64,000 nucleotides of DNA from RBC038 sp041390625 (GCA_041390625.1 JAWKPM010000009.1:116939-180938), one strand, 5' to 3'. Positions 40,344-49,504 are shown, counted from the stretch's first letter. Notes: generated from the sequence alone by a model not told the origin. Made by a program: numbers and translations.

Positions 40344-41060
40344 TCACTCGGGGCGCCGAGGCTGCTGGCGATGCCGCGCACCGCCGTGTAGCACACCGGT
40401 CGCCGCCGCGATCGGTAACGTGTTCGTAGACGGCAGGTCGAGCGCGTCGAAGTCCACTGGGGGCATCGACCGGTCGAAGCCGACGTTCTTGTGCGTGAGC
40501 GACAGCGACAGCGCGACCGCGACGTCCGCCTCGATGATGCCCAGCTTTCGGGCCGCCACCGCGATTCGCGTCTGACAGCGGCAGTCGACGGACAGCAGCG
40601 CGGCCGTCTTCGCGGCCGAGCCCACCGCGATCCCGAGGTCGATGTCGCGCAGGTTGCACTGTGGCCCGGCGAACTCGAGCTCCTCTGAGTCCTGCCGCAG
40701 CTCCTTCGTCGCGTTAAGGAACTCCGCGCAGGTCGCGTAGCCGCAAGCGCCGCAGTCGTAGTTTGGCGGATACCAGCCGCTCAGGCCGACGAAGAGCACC
40801 GCGTCCACGGCCTCCGCCACGTCCGCATCGCGAAACCAGATCGTCTCGCGACGTTCCTTGCCTCTCGCTCGCATCCAGGTCGCCAGCTGTGTCAGCGTCC
40901 CCCGGTCGTTGACGATCACCGTTTCCATGAACGACTTGGCGCCCTGCAGGAACAGCTGACCGCCCGACTTCGGCGCCGTGATCGCGGCCCCTGCCATGAG
41001 CTTCGCCGCCTGTAGGACCGCGTCCGTGCGGAGCTCGTCGTAGCCGATCGGCTCGCTCAT
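40344..41060 (-). CDS. DUF2148 ferredoxin-like protein, 238 aa
   Basis: ATG at 41060 overlaps the ChrB-C gene by 4 bp. The N-terminal helix (DAVLQAAKLMAGAAITAPKS) and the Cys cluster region DCGACGYATCAEF, with another Cys in GPQCNLRDIDLGIAVGSAAK and DCRCQTRIA, are typical of DUF2148 proteins thought to bind an iron-sulfur cluster. Its C-terminus contains GFDRSMPPVDFDALDLPST. It is co-transcribed with ChrB-C and may act in redox handling of chromate or another oxidised substrate; this is inference from context. Confidence 0.85.
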   Translation of the reverse strand: MSEPIGYDELRTDAVLQAAKLMAGAAITAPKSGGQLFLQGAKSFMETVIVNDRGTLTQLATWMRARGKERRETIWFRDADVAEAVDAVLFVGLSGWYPPNYDCGACGYATCAEFLNATKELRQDSEELEFAGPQCNLRDIDLGIAVGSAAKTAALLSVDCRCQTRIAVAARKLGIIEADVAVALSLSLTHKNVGFDRSMPPVDFDALDLPSTNTLPIAAATGVLHGGARHRQQPRRPE

Positions 41061-41485
41061 GCGTCGACCTGTTGCTGGCACCAGGCATAGAGCGCGTCGT
41101 ACACGGGCAGCTCCGCAGCCAGCTGCTCGTGGTCGTCCTGATAGGCCAGCCGGAAGCCGGCGGCAATGGCATGAAGGCCGTGAGACTCGGGCGCCAGGTC
41201 GCGCGCATCGGTGTCGGCGCCGCGGACGATCCGGGCGAGGAGCCCGAGCGCGGGCTCGTCCAGGCCGTACTTCGCGATGATGGCGTCGAAGCTGCACTCA
41301 GCGCCGTGATGACCGAGCTCCACGTCCGGTACGTCGAACGGGATCGCGCCTGCGCGTTCGGCCACCGCCAGCACCTCCTCGGGCGGCACGTAGAGAAACT
41401 CGGCATCGGGGTCGACAAAGCGCCGGATCAGCCAGGGACAGGCGACGCGATCCACCATCGGCCTGGCGCGTGTCACCCATTTCAT
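41057..41485 (-). CDS. ChrB C-terminal-domain protein, first copy, 142 aa
   Basis: ATG at 41485. It matches the ChrB C-terminal domain: KWVTRARPMVDRVACPWLIR, RFVDPDAEFLYVPPEE and LGHHGAECSFDAIIAKYGLD, with the end AELPVYDALYAWCQQ. In known chromate operons this domain is fused to ChrB-N in one regulator. Here it stands alone, divergent from an ABC-exporter operon that itself ends with ChrB-N and another ChrB-C. The shared promoter region (41486-41565) carries a small palindrome. Confidence 0.88.
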   Translation of the reverse strand: MKWVTRARPMVDRVACPWLIRRFVDPDAEFLYVPPEEVLAVAERAGAIPFDVPDVELGHHGAECSFDAIIAKYGLDEPALGLLARIVRGADTDARDLAPESHGLHAIAAGFRLAYQDDHEQLAAELPVYDALYAWCQQQVDA

Positions 41486-41535
41486 GACTACCTCCCCGCA
41501 AACCGGGTTGACCTGGACGAGGGCGAGTAGGATTC

Positions 41536-41547
41536 TAACACACGTTA
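41536..41547. promoter_or_regulatory. Small palindrome in the ChrB/ABC divergent promoter
   Basis: TAAC-ACAC-GTTA, perfect 4-bp arms, 19 bp before the ABC gene start (41566) and 51 bp before the ChrB-C start. It is the only A/T-rich symmetric element in this 80-bp divergent promoter, so it is a candidate operator for a ChrB-like regulator. Confidence 0.35.
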
Positions 41548-41565
41548 CATGCGCTAAGGTCGCCC

Positions 41566-43416
41566 GTGAGCTATCTCTGGCAGTTGCGGCCGTACTTCCG
41601 TCAGGTGGCGGGGCAGCTGGTCGTCGGTTCGCTGGCGGGCATCGTCATGAACACGGCGGTGATCCTGCCGGCGCTCCTTCTCGGCCGCGCCATCGACGAG
41701 GCGCTGGCGCTGGAGCGCGGCGAGGCGACCCCGGACGACGTGACGCTGGCCGCGCTCCTCTTGGTCGGCGGGACCCTCCTGACGGAGGGGCCGCGCGTCC
41801 TCAAGCGCTGGTTCCTGATGACCGCCAACGCGCGCATCCGCGCCAACCTGCGCGCTGACGCCCTGCGCGGCACCCTCTCGCGTCCGCTCGCCGACCTCCA
41901 CCGCACCTCCATCGGCGACCAGATGGCGCGCATCGTCGGCGACGTCGAGGTGCTTGGCGTCGGCGTCCGCGAGTTCACGATCGAGACGTGGGACACGGTG
42001 CTCTTCTCCTGCTCGTTCGTCGTTGCGATGTTCTTGATCGACGTAGAGCTGTCGCTCATGGCGCTGGCGCCCGTGCCGGTTGCCATGGTGATCGCGCGCG
42101 CCTCCGGCCGCTGGGTCTCTGCCCGCACGACCAGCGCCCGCGAGGCGAATGCGGTTCTGACGTCCAGCATCCAGGAGCTCCTCGCCGGTGTGCGCGTGCT
42201 GCGCGTCTTCGGCCGCGGCGCCGCGGCGTCCAGAGAGGTCGAGGCGCTCTCTCAGACGTTCGCGGAGCGCAACCTGAGCGCGGCACGGCTGACGCTGGGT
42301 CTGCGCCCCCTCTACAGCACTCTGATGATGACGGGCGTCCTCTTCGTCATCTGGCAGGGCGGCGAGCGTGTCGTGAGTGGAGCAATGACCCTGGGCGCGT
42401 TCGTCGGCTACCTCGCGCTCTTCATCCGCTTCGTCGAGCGCGGCTTTCGCGTCCCGCAGATGATCAACTCGATCCAGAGCGGCGGTGCCGCGTACGCGCG
42501 TTTGGCGCCCCTGCTCGCTCCGGCGCTCGCGGTGCGGGGTGAGCCCCGCTTCGCCTCGTTCCAGCCGGGCCGCGTCGCGGGTATCGACGGCGTGGACGCC
42601 GCGCGCGGCGCGCGGAAGCCGGGACCGGTTGGCGCGGCGCTGCTCGACGTCACCTTCACGTATCCCGGCGCCGGCAGGCCCGCGCTCGAGCACCTGTCGC
42701 TCGAACTCCCAGCCGGCAGCCTCGTCGCCGTGGCCGGCGCCGTCGGTGCCGGCAAGAGCGCCCTGGCCAGGGCGTTGCTCGGCGTCTATCCCATCGAGTC
42801 GGGCGAGGTGCGGCTCCTCCTGCCGGACGGCTCGTCCATCGCGGCGTCACCGCGCGCGGGCGTCGTCGGCTACCTGCCCCAGGACCCGCAGCTGTTCGCC
42901 GGCTCGATCCGCGAGAACGTCCTGATGGCGACCACGACGGCGACGCCGGAGTCCGTCGAGGAGGCAGTGCGGCTCGCGGCGCTGGACGGCGACGTGGCCG
43001 AGTTCCCCGAGGGCCTTGAGACCCCGATCGGCGAGCTGGGCGTGCGTCTCTCCGGCGGGCAGCGCCAGCGTGTCGCCCTGGCTCGGGCGCTCGCCGCGCA
43101 CACCCCCGGCTACCCCGGCCTGCTCGTGCTCGACGACCCCTTCGCGGCGGTCGACGTGGAAACCGAGGTGCGGATCGTCGGCGCCCTGCGCGAGTCGTTC
43201 GGGCAGGAGCGGCCGGTGAGTGAGCGCATGACCATCCTGCTCTGTTCCCAGCGGCTGGCGGCGTTTCCTCACGCGGACCGCGTCGTCGTCCTGGCCGACG
43301 GCCGGATCGAGGAGGAGGGGGGACATGCGGAGCTACTGGCGAGCGGGGGACTGTACGCGCGCATCTACCGTGCGCAGACCCGCAGCGAACTGGCCGCGGC
43401 GGAGCTCGACCGATGA
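41566..43416 (+). CDS. ABC exporter half-transporter A (degenerate ATP site), 616 aa
   Basis: GTG at 41566. An N-terminal six-helix exporter domain (residues 1-310; for example DTVLFSCSFVVAMFLIDVEL) precedes an ATPase domain with Walker A AVAGAVGAGKSALARALLG, Q-loop GYLPQDPQLFAGS, signature VRLSGGQRQRVALARAL and Walker B LLVLDDPFAAVD, where the catalytic Glu is Asp. That substitution marks the degenerate-site half of heterodimeric exporters such as BmrC or TM287. It overlaps the partner gene by 4 bp. Substrate is unknown; context suggests chromate or related toxic compounds. Confidence 0.92.
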   Translation: MSYLWQLRPYFRQVAGQLVVGSLAGIVMNTAVILPALLLGRAIDEALALERGEATPDDVTLAALLLVGGTLLTEGPRVLKRWFLMTANARIRANLRADALRGTLSRPLADLHRTSIGDQMARIVGDVEVLGVGVREFTIETWDTVLFSCSFVVAMFLIDVELSLMALAPVPVAMVIARASGRWVSARTTSAREANAVLTSSIQELLAGVRVLRVFGRGAAASREVEALSQTFAERNLSAARLTLGLRPLYSTLMMTGVLFVIWQGGERVVSGAMTLGAFVGYLALFIRFVERGFRVPQMINSIQSGGAAYARLAPLLAPALAVRGEPRFASFQPGRVAGIDGVDAARGARKPGPVGAALLDVTFTYPGAGRPALEHLSLELPAGSLVAVAGAVGAGKSALARALLGVYPIESGEVRLLLPDGSSIAASPRAGVVGYLPQDPQLFAGSIRENVLMATTTATPESVEEAVRLAALDGDVAEFPEGLETPIGELGVRLSGGQRQRVALARALAAHTPGYPGLLVLDDPFAAVDVETEVRIVGALRESFGQERPVSERMTILLCSQRLAAFPHADRVVVLADGRIEEEGGHAELLASGGLYARIYRAQTRSELAAAELDR

Positions 43417-45227
43417 CCGCGGTCGCGTTCGAACCTGCAGCCGTGGCCAGAGGTGTTGGCGGCCAGCTCACCGACCTCGTGCGGCCATGGCGACTCGCCC
43501 TGCTGGCCATCGCCGTGCTGGTGCTGGCCAGCGCCCTGTTCGAGCTCATACCGCCGGTCCTCGTGCGCTCGATCGTGGACGACCACCTGGTCGTCGGCGA
43601 GGCGGAGGGGCTCCTGTGGCTCGCGCTGCTCTACCTGGCAGCGGCCGGCCTGGGTCAGGCGCTGACCTTCATCTACGGATACCTCGCGGCGGCGGTCGCG
43701 CAGCGCATCCTCAGCAGCCTGCGGGTACGGTTGTTCGCGCATGCGCAGCGTCTGCCGGTGAGCTACTTCGATCGCACGCCCATGGGCGACGTGATCAGCC
43801 GTTGCACCGCCGACATCGACACGTTGGACACGGTCTTCACGAGCGGCGTCGCGACCCTGGTGGCGAACCTCTTCCGCCTGGTGACGGTCGCCGCGGCGAT
43901 GGTCATCCTGAGCCCCGCGCTGTCGCTGGCTGCCGCGCTGGTGCTGCCGCCACTGGTGCTGATCACGCGCTTCTTCCAGGTGCGTATCCGTGAGGCCGAG
44001 CGGTCGAACCGCCAGGCCGTGGGTGCGATGAACGCGCACCTGGAGGAGACCCTGCGCGGCGTGGAGGTGATCCAGGCGTTCGGCCGCGAGGCGAGCTTCG
44101 TCGCGCGCTTCCGGCAGGTCCTCCGGCGGGTGCTGCAGGCCTACGGTCGCTCGGCGTTCTACTCGTCGTTCTATCCGCCGGTGACCGCGCTCATGACCTA
44201 CGGCGCGATCGCCTTTCTGCTCTGGGCCGGCACCCGTGACGCGTTCGGCGCGCTGGGTATCTCGATCGGCACGCTCACGGCGTTCGCGCTGCTGATGCAG
44301 CGCTTCTTCACACCCGTCACCGCGCTGGGCGACGAATGGCAGACGTTGCAGAGCGCGCTCTCCGGCGCCGAACGCATCTTCGCCGTGCTCTCGCTGCCGG
44401 CGGAGGAGCGGTCCACCCCCGTTGCCGCCGCGCGGGCCGACAGCACGACCAGTCCAGAGTTCGGCATCGCCTGCGAAAATCTGCGGTTCGGCTACGTGAC
44501 CGAACCGGTCCTGCACGGAGTGAGCCTGCATGTGCGGCCCGGGGAGCATGTGGCGGTGGTGGGCCGCACGGGCGCGGGCAAGACGAGCATCGTTCAGCTG
44601 ATGGCCGGGCTGTACGCGCCGTGGAGCGGCACCGTCCGCGTCGCGGGACGTGAGCCGCGTGCGCTGTCGGATGCCGAACGGCGACATGTGCTCGGCATCG
44701 TGCCGCAGTCGTCGCAGCTCTTCACCGGCACCGTGCTCGAGAACCTGACGCTGAAGGACGCCGAGGTGTCCGAGGCGGTCGTGGTGGAGGCGGCGCGGAC
44801 GAGCGGCGCGGACGCGTTCATCCGCGCCCTGCCGGACGGCTACCGCACCCCGCTGCGCGGCTCAGGCCGCGGTGCCGGCCTGCAGCTCTCCGCCGGCCAA
44901 GAGCAGTTGCTGGCGCTCACCCGCGCCCTGGTCTTCCGGCCGGCCGTACTGCTGCTCGACGAGGCGACCTCGGCCGTGGACGGCGCCAGCGAGGCCGCGC
45001 TGCGCGAGGCGCTACGCCGTCGTGTCCTGCCTGCGGGCACGGCCGTACTGACGGTCGCGCACCGGCTGTCGACGGCACGGGAGGCCGATCGCGTGGTGGT
45101 TCTCGACCACGGACGCGTGGTCGAGGAAGGTGCTCCGGCGGACCTGATCGCGCGCGGAGGACGCTTTGCGGCGCTGCTGGAGCTGGAGGCGGCGGGCTGG
45201 GACTGGCGATCCGCCGCGCCGGACTGA
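43413..45227 (+). CDS. ABC exporter half-transporter B (active ATP site), 604 aa
   Basis: ATG at 43413. Six membrane helices (for example LALLAIAVLVLASALFELIP) then an ATPase domain: Walker A AVVGRTGAGKTSIVQLMAG, Walker B AVLLLDEATSAVD with the catalytic Glu, and a changed signature LQLSAGQEQLLALTRAL (LSAGQ instead of LSGGQ). In a heterodimer, partner A's degenerate Walker B and this degenerate signature would form the same non-catalytic ATP site, so the two genes form one matched pair. The APH-like gene follows 12 bp later with AGGAGG. Confidence 0.93.
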   Translation: MTAVAFEPAAVARGVGGQLTDLVRPWRLALLAIAVLVLASALFELIPPVLVRSIVDDHLVVGEAEGLLWLALLYLAAAGLGQALTFIYGYLAAAVAQRILSSLRVRLFAHAQRLPVSYFDRTPMGDVISRCTADIDTLDTVFTSGVATLVANLFRLVTVAAAMVILSPALSLAAALVLPPLVLITRFFQVRIREAERSNRQAVGAMNAHLEETLRGVEVIQAFGREASFVARFRQVLRRVLQAYGRSAFYSSFYPPVTALMTYGAIAFLLWAGTRDAFGALGISIGTLTAFALLMQRFFTPVTALGDEWQTLQSALSGAERIFAVLSLPAEERSTPVAAARADSTTSPEFGIACENLRFGYVTEPVLHGVSLHVRPGEHVAVVGRTGAGKTSIVQLMAGLYAPWSGTVRVAGREPRALSDAERRHVLGIVPQSSQLFTGTVLENLTLKDAEVSEAVVVEAARTSGADAFIRALPDGYRTPLRGSGRGAGLQLSAGQEQLLALTRALVFRPAVLLLDEATSAVDGASEAALREALRRRVLPAGTAVLTVAHRLSTAREADRVVVLDHGRVVEEGAPADLIARGGRFAALLELEAAGWDWRSAAPD

Positions 45228-45239
45228 CAGGAGGAGACG

Positions 45240-46202
45240 ATGATTCCAGCGGACACGTACGGGCAGTCCGACAAGCCCGACCCTGTCCTGGACGCGCACC
45301 TGGTCTTGAAGCACGCGCGCACTCACCTACCGTCGGTGTCCGCCGTCACCGCCGTAGACGAGTCCGGCGGCGAGGCGCGCGCTTACTTCATCGATGACGG
45401 GTACGTCTTCAAGACGCAGCGCCCGCACCGCCTGCGCCCGCGCACGAGTCTCGCGAAGGAAGTGTTCTTCCTGACACAGCTGGAGCAGGTGGCGCCCGAA
45501 CTCAGCGTGCCGCGCGTCCTCGGCTATTGTCAGGACGGCGACCTGGAGTACATCCTCATGACACGCATGGCCGGCGTGGCGCTGAGAGTGGCGCGACCCG
45601 AGGGGGACGCCCGCCGCGAAGTGCTGGTCGCGCTCGGTCGCTCGTTGCGCCGCGTGCACTCCCTGCCGATCGCCCCGTTCGATGACAGCGGTCTCTTCCC
45701 CGGGGACGCGGACAGCGACGCCGTGCGGGCTCGGCTCGTGGACGGGCTCAGCCAGGTCGCAGAGGTTGTGGCTGCGCAGGATGCTGCGGCGTGGCCGCTG
45801 CGCGTCGCGCCGCAGGCGCTCGCCGAGCGGGCGCTCGCACCGCTGGGTGACGGCCTCCCACGGGTGGCGCTGCACTCCAACCCCGGCCCCGAGCACGTGT
45901 ACGTGGACCCGGACCGCTTCGCGTTTCGTGGCCTCATCGACTTCGGCGACGCCTACGTGAGCCACCCGGCCTTCGACCTGCGACGCTGGACGGCGCCGGA
46001 CGACCGCGCCGCGCTCATGCGGGGCTACGCTTCGGAGGCGCCGCTCAGCGCCGGCTTCGAGGCGGCCTGGCTGGTCGTGGCGCTCGGAGGTGTGCTCGCG
46101 GCGATAGCCGGGGTCGGTCCGGGCGGCAACCGCCCGGAGCGACGCGAGGCCGCCCTGCGGGACCTGCCGGGCCTGGCTGCCGAGCTGCTGGAGGGCGCGT
46201 AG
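45240..46202 (+). CDS. Aminoglycoside phosphotransferase-like protein with altered catalytic loop, 320 aa
   Basis: ATG at 45240 follows AGGAGG. The APH/choline kinase fold is visible: AYFIDDGYVFKTQRPHRLRP, LAKEVFFLTQLEQVAPELSV, and a metal motif GLIDFGDAYVSHPAFDLRRW. The catalytic loop is ALHSNPGPEHVYVD, where the usual HGDLHPGNLL Asp is replaced by Asn, so phosphotransfer is doubtful. It sits between the ABC pair and ChrB genes with 0-12 bp gaps. It may be a nucleotide-binding regulator or an enzyme with unusual chemistry. Confidence 0.82.
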   Translation: MIPADTYGQSDKPDPVLDAHLVLKHARTHLPSVSAVTAVDESGGEARAYFIDDGYVFKTQRPHRLRPRTSLAKEVFFLTQLEQVAPELSVPRVLGYCQDGDLEYILMTRMAGVALRVARPEGDARREVLVALGRSLRRVHSLPIAPFDDSGLFPGDADSDAVRARLVDGLSQVAEVVAAQDAAAWPLRVAPQALAERALAPLGDGLPRVALHSNPGPEHVYVDPDRFAFRGLIDFGDAYVSHPAFDLRRWTAPDDRAALMRGYASEAPLSAGFEAAWLVVALGGVLAAIAGVGPGGNRPERREAALRDLPGLAAELLEGA

Positions 46203-46742
46203 GTGGCGGACCGCTGGCTGCTGCTGATCTACACAATCCCGGCGCAGCCGTCGCGCAAGCGGGCGACCGTGTGGCGTGAGGTCAAGAAGGCCGGGGCCAT
46301 CTATCTGCGCGACGGCGTCTGCATCCTGCCGGAGCGGCCACCGCAGCTGCGCGCCTTCGAGGAGATCGCGGCGAAGGTCTTCGAGCTGGGCGGCCGGGCG
46401 ACGCTCGTGCGGTCCGCACTGGTGGACGGCGAGCGCGCCGAGGCGGTCATCGCCGAGGCGGCCGCCGCCCGCGACGCGGAGTACGAGGACATCCTGCGAG
46501 AGATCGATCGCTTCCGGGCCCACCTGCAACGCGAGCGCGAACATCGGGAGTTCACCTTCGGCGAGCTTCAGGAGCTGGAGGCGGACGTGGGCAAGCTCCA
46601 GCGCTGGTCGGCCCAGGTGCAGGGGCGCGACTTCACGGCGGTGGGGAAGGCCGCGGAGGTCGACGAGGCGCTGGCCCGCTGCGAGGCAGAACTTGCCGCG
46701 TTCGCCGACGAGACCTACGAGCAGGAGCACCGCGAGTCGTGA
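46203..46742 (+). CDS. chrB: ChrB N-terminal-domain protein, 179 aa
   Basis: GTG at 46203 directly follows the previous stop. It matches the ChrB N-terminal domain: LLLIYTIPAQPSRKRATVWR, EVKKAGAIYLRDGVCILPER and FEEIAAKVFELGGRATLVRS. A helical tail (RFRAHLQREREHREFTFGEL) follows. In classic ChrB this domain is joined to the C-domain; here a stop separates it from the next gene, which overlaps by 4 bp and supplies the C-domain. So ChrB is a two-chain protein in this operon. ChrB is a chromate-responsive regulator in known systems. Confidence 0.88.
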   Translation: MADRWLLLIYTIPAQPSRKRATVWREVKKAGAIYLRDGVCILPERPPQLRAFEEIAAKVFELGGRATLVRSALVDGERAEAVIAEAAAARDAEYEDILREIDRFRAHLQREREHREFTFGELQELEADVGKLQRWSAQVQGRDFTAVGKAAEVDEALARCEAELAAFADETYEQEHRES

Positions 46743-47239
46743 AGTGGGTCACCCGTCGAAACCTCCACGTCGACCGGACCGCCTGCGCCTGGCTCGTCCG
46801 CCGCTTCGTCGACCCGAAAGCCGACTTCGCGTTCGTGGAGCCCGGCACGGACCCAAGCGCGGTGGACGGCCACACCTTCGACATGCGCGACGCGGAGTAC
46901 ACACACGTCGAGGGGCGTTGCACCTTCGAGGAGATCGTCCTACGCCACGGCCTGGAGTCCGATGCGGGCCTCGTGGAGATGGGGCGGGTCATCCGCGAGG
47001 CAGACGTCCTGCCCCGGCGCACGCGCCGGCGCGAGGCCGCCGGCCTCGACGCTCTGATGCGCGGCTTCCAGCTTCCGACGGCCGACGACCACGAGAAGCT
47101 GCGGCTGACCGCGTCGGTGTACGACGCGCTCTACGCCTACTGCGTCGAGAAGGTCGCCAACGAGACCGCCTCCGGCCAGACACCGCGGCCGCGCCTGCGC
47201 TTCAGCCGGCGCTTCGAATCGCACGTAGACGAGGCATGA
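46739..47239 (+). CDS. ChrB C-terminal-domain protein, second copy, 166 aa
   Basis: GTG at 46739 overlaps ChrB-N. KWVTRRNLHVDRTACAWLVR, RFVDPKADFAFVEPGTDPSA, HVEGRCTFEEIVLRHGLESD and TASVYDALYAYCVEK align with the same blocks of the copy at 41057, so the region carries two ChrB-C paralogues facing each other across the ABC operon. The C-terminal 25 residues are basic. It ends the plus-strand operon; the next 780 bp hold no clear gene. Confidence 0.88.
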   Translation: MKWVTRRNLHVDRTACAWLVRRFVDPKADFAFVEPGTDPSAVDGHTFDMRDAEYTHVEGRCTFEEIVLRHGLESDAGLVEMGRVIREADVLPRRTRRREAAGLDALMRGFQLPTADDHEKLRLTASVYDALYAYCVEKVANETASGQTPRPRLRFSRRFESHVDEA

Positions 47240-48018
47240 GGTGAGGCAGCCCGCCAGCTGGAGTGGCGGTGAGATGCACGTCCTGCTCATCGAAGAGGGT
47301 CCGCGGGCTCGATTCGGCGGGTTCGCTCAGGCGGCGTCGGGCTTCCCTCTCCGTCGGGTGCCCCGCGCGGCCAAGTCAGTCCCGGCGCGCGATGATCAGT
47401 CGGAAGATGCCCCCGCATGCCGCACTTCGTCGCGCTCGAGTGTCAGACCGGACCGTTCGACGTTGTCGGCGCGGTTCGGCGGGTGATGTTGACGCAGGTG
47501 AGCTGCACTGAAACCGGGGCTGCGAACGGGTGAAGGGGCCCGAGCACGAGCAGACAGACGGCACCGAGGAAGAGCGTCGGCGCGACGAGCGCCACCAGCT
47601 CGAGCTGGCGGGGACTCCAGCCTCCCGAACAACCAGGGTGTCCGGCTTGGAGGCTACGCCGCATTGCGAAGCCCGGCACCTGCCCGGAAGGATGGACGCC
47701 CGTACTCTCGTCCGCTTCCGGTGCCCACAACGAAGCAGGGTCGAGCACTGCCAGACGACATGGCGCACTCGCGTCTCGCTGGGGTCGTCCAGAGGGATAT
47801 CGGGCCCCCGCTCGATCGTGATCACGGGCCGGGAGGTTGAGATCGGGGAGCCGAATTGGCGAGTCGGGAGAGGACGTTGGACGCGAATCTCGGGCGAGCG
47901 CTGACACGCCGCGGGCGGGACCACGGGCGGGACTGGCGCAAATCGGGCCCCTCTGACCACTCCCAGCGCGCCCCACAGAACACGCGGAAACCCCTGAAAT
48001 CACGAGGGAAAATGGTTC
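47240..48018. other. Gene-poor stretch before tRNA-Gly
   Basis: No convincing intact gene in 779 bp. A minus-strand frame 47443-47664 has one hydrophobic segment (LELVALVAPTLFLGAVCLLV) that could be a relic of a small membrane protein, but it lacks a clear ribosome-binding site. This is a likely scar zone at the tRNA-proximal end of the island. Confidence 0.35.
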
Positions 48019-48094
<76 letters not shown>

Positions 48095-48214
48095 GCCGTC
48101 GTCGGAGCATAGCCGACGATCCCGCATCGAGTCTCGTGCGCGTCCTCAAGGCCGCAGGTGCGGCTTCATGCACGTAGTGGACGCCTCGCTAGAGTGGGCG
48201 CACGGGGAGCGCAC

Positions 48215-49504
48215 GTGGTCCGACGCTGGTTGCCGAACGTCTACGAAGGCTGGATCGTTGTCGGCTCCTCGGCGTTCATCGTCACGATGATCGGCGCCTC
48301 CTTCTTCTACGGCTTCGGCACCATCTTCAACCCGCTCCGCGACGAGTTCGGCTGGAGCAGCGCGGCCACGTCGCTGGCGTTCTCTCTGCGGCAGGAGACC
48401 TCCGGCATCGCCGCGCCGTTCATCGGCATGACCATCGACCGCGTCGGGCCGAGGCGCGTGCTGCTGTTCGGCCTCGCGATGGTCTCCATCGGCGTCATTG
48501 GCATGTCGTTCATGCAGAACCTGTTCCAGTTCTACGTCGCGATGTTCGTCATCGCGATCGGCACCAGCTCCGCAGGCGGGCAGGTCGGTCTCGTCGCGAT
48601 CGCGACGTGGTTCGAAGCGCGGCGTGCGCGCGCGATGTCCTTCATGACCATCGGTGGAGGTGTGGCCGGCATCTTCGTCGTCTTCGTCGCGCTGCTCGTC
48701 GAGGCGCTGGGCTGGCGCGGCGCGCTCCGAACGATGGCCGGCGTCATCATCGTGGTTGGGACGCTCGCGGCGCTGAACGTCCGCGCGAGGCCTGCGCGGC
48801 ACCACCAGCCGATGGACGGCATCCGCCGCGCCGACTACCGCGAGGACGACGAGGAGCTGCCCGACTGGGGTGTACCGATTCGGCGCGCGGTCACGTCGCG
48901 TGCGTTCTTGCTCGTTGCGCTCGCTCTCGTCGCGAACGGCTTCGCGACGACCGCGATCATCGTGCACCAGATCCCGTTCCTCGAGTCGATCGGCGTCTCG
49001 AGCGGGCTGGCGGGCGCCAGCGTCGCGGTGTTCACCACGACCTCGATCGTCGGGCGGCTCGGTGCCGGATTCCTGGCGGACAAGTACGACAAGCGCATCG
49101 TGCTGGCGGGGTCGATCGGGCTCGCGGGCCTCGGCCTGCCGCTGCTTGCGATCGCAGGCAACTTCTGGACGGCGGTCCTCGCGTTGCTGATCATCGCGCC
49201 CGGCTTCGGCGGGGCGATCCCCGTGCGGCCTGCGCTGCTTGCCGACTACTTCGGCACGAAATACTTCGGGACGCTCAACGGCATCCTCATGCTGCTGGCG
49301 ACGTTCGGAAGCTTCGGCGGCCCGCTCCTCGTCGGCTGGCTCTTCGACAGGACCGGCGACTACACCGCCAGCTGGCTGGTGTGCGGCGCCGTCGGGCTCC
49401 TCGCCGTGCCCGTGGCGCTGGCCGCGACCGCACCACGAGCACTGACCGAGGAATATCGGACGATTCCCGGACCGCCGACCGCCGGGACCTCCGCAGCCGG
49501 CTAG
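48215..49504 (+). CDS. MFS transporter, 429 aa
   Basis: GTG at 48215 follows GGGGAGC; an earlier start would add an Arg-rich leader that overlaps the promoter zone. Twelve membrane helices are visible with the MFS loop signature DRVGPRRVLLFGLAM between helices 2 and 3 and DKYDKRIVLAGSIGLAG between 8 and 9. The N-terminus VYEGWIVVGSSAFIVTMI resembles oxalate/formate or monocarboxylate transporter-like families. The substrate is unknown. It is a single gene after the tRNA, so it marks the start of chromosomal sequence. Confidence 0.9.
   Translation: MVRRWLPNVYEGWIVVGSSAFIVTMIGASFFYGFGTIFNPLRDEFGWSSAATSLAFSLRQETSGIAAPFIGMTIDRVGPRRVLLFGLAMVSIGVIGMSFMQNLFQFYVAMFVIAIGTSSAGGQVGLVAIATWFEARRARAMSFMTIGGGVAGIFVVFVALLVEALGWRGALRTMAGVIIVVGTLAALNVRARPARHHQPMDGIRRADYREDDEELPDWGVPIRRAVTSRAFLLVALALVANGFATTAIIVHQIPFLESIGVSSGLAGASVAVFTTTSIVGRLGAGFLADKYDKRIVLAGSIGLAGLGLPLLAIAGNFWTAVLALLIIAPGFGGAIPVRPALLADYFGTKYFGTLNGILMLLATFGSFGGPLLVGWLFDRTGDYTASWLVCGAVGLLAVPVALAATAPRALTEEYRTIPGPPTAGTSAAG

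Noticed and set aside
41506..41541. A sigma-70-like promoter (TTGACC with TAGGAT or TCTAAC) before the ABC operon.
   Set aside because: Spacing is 14 or 20 bp, outside the usual 16-18, so it cannot be supported.
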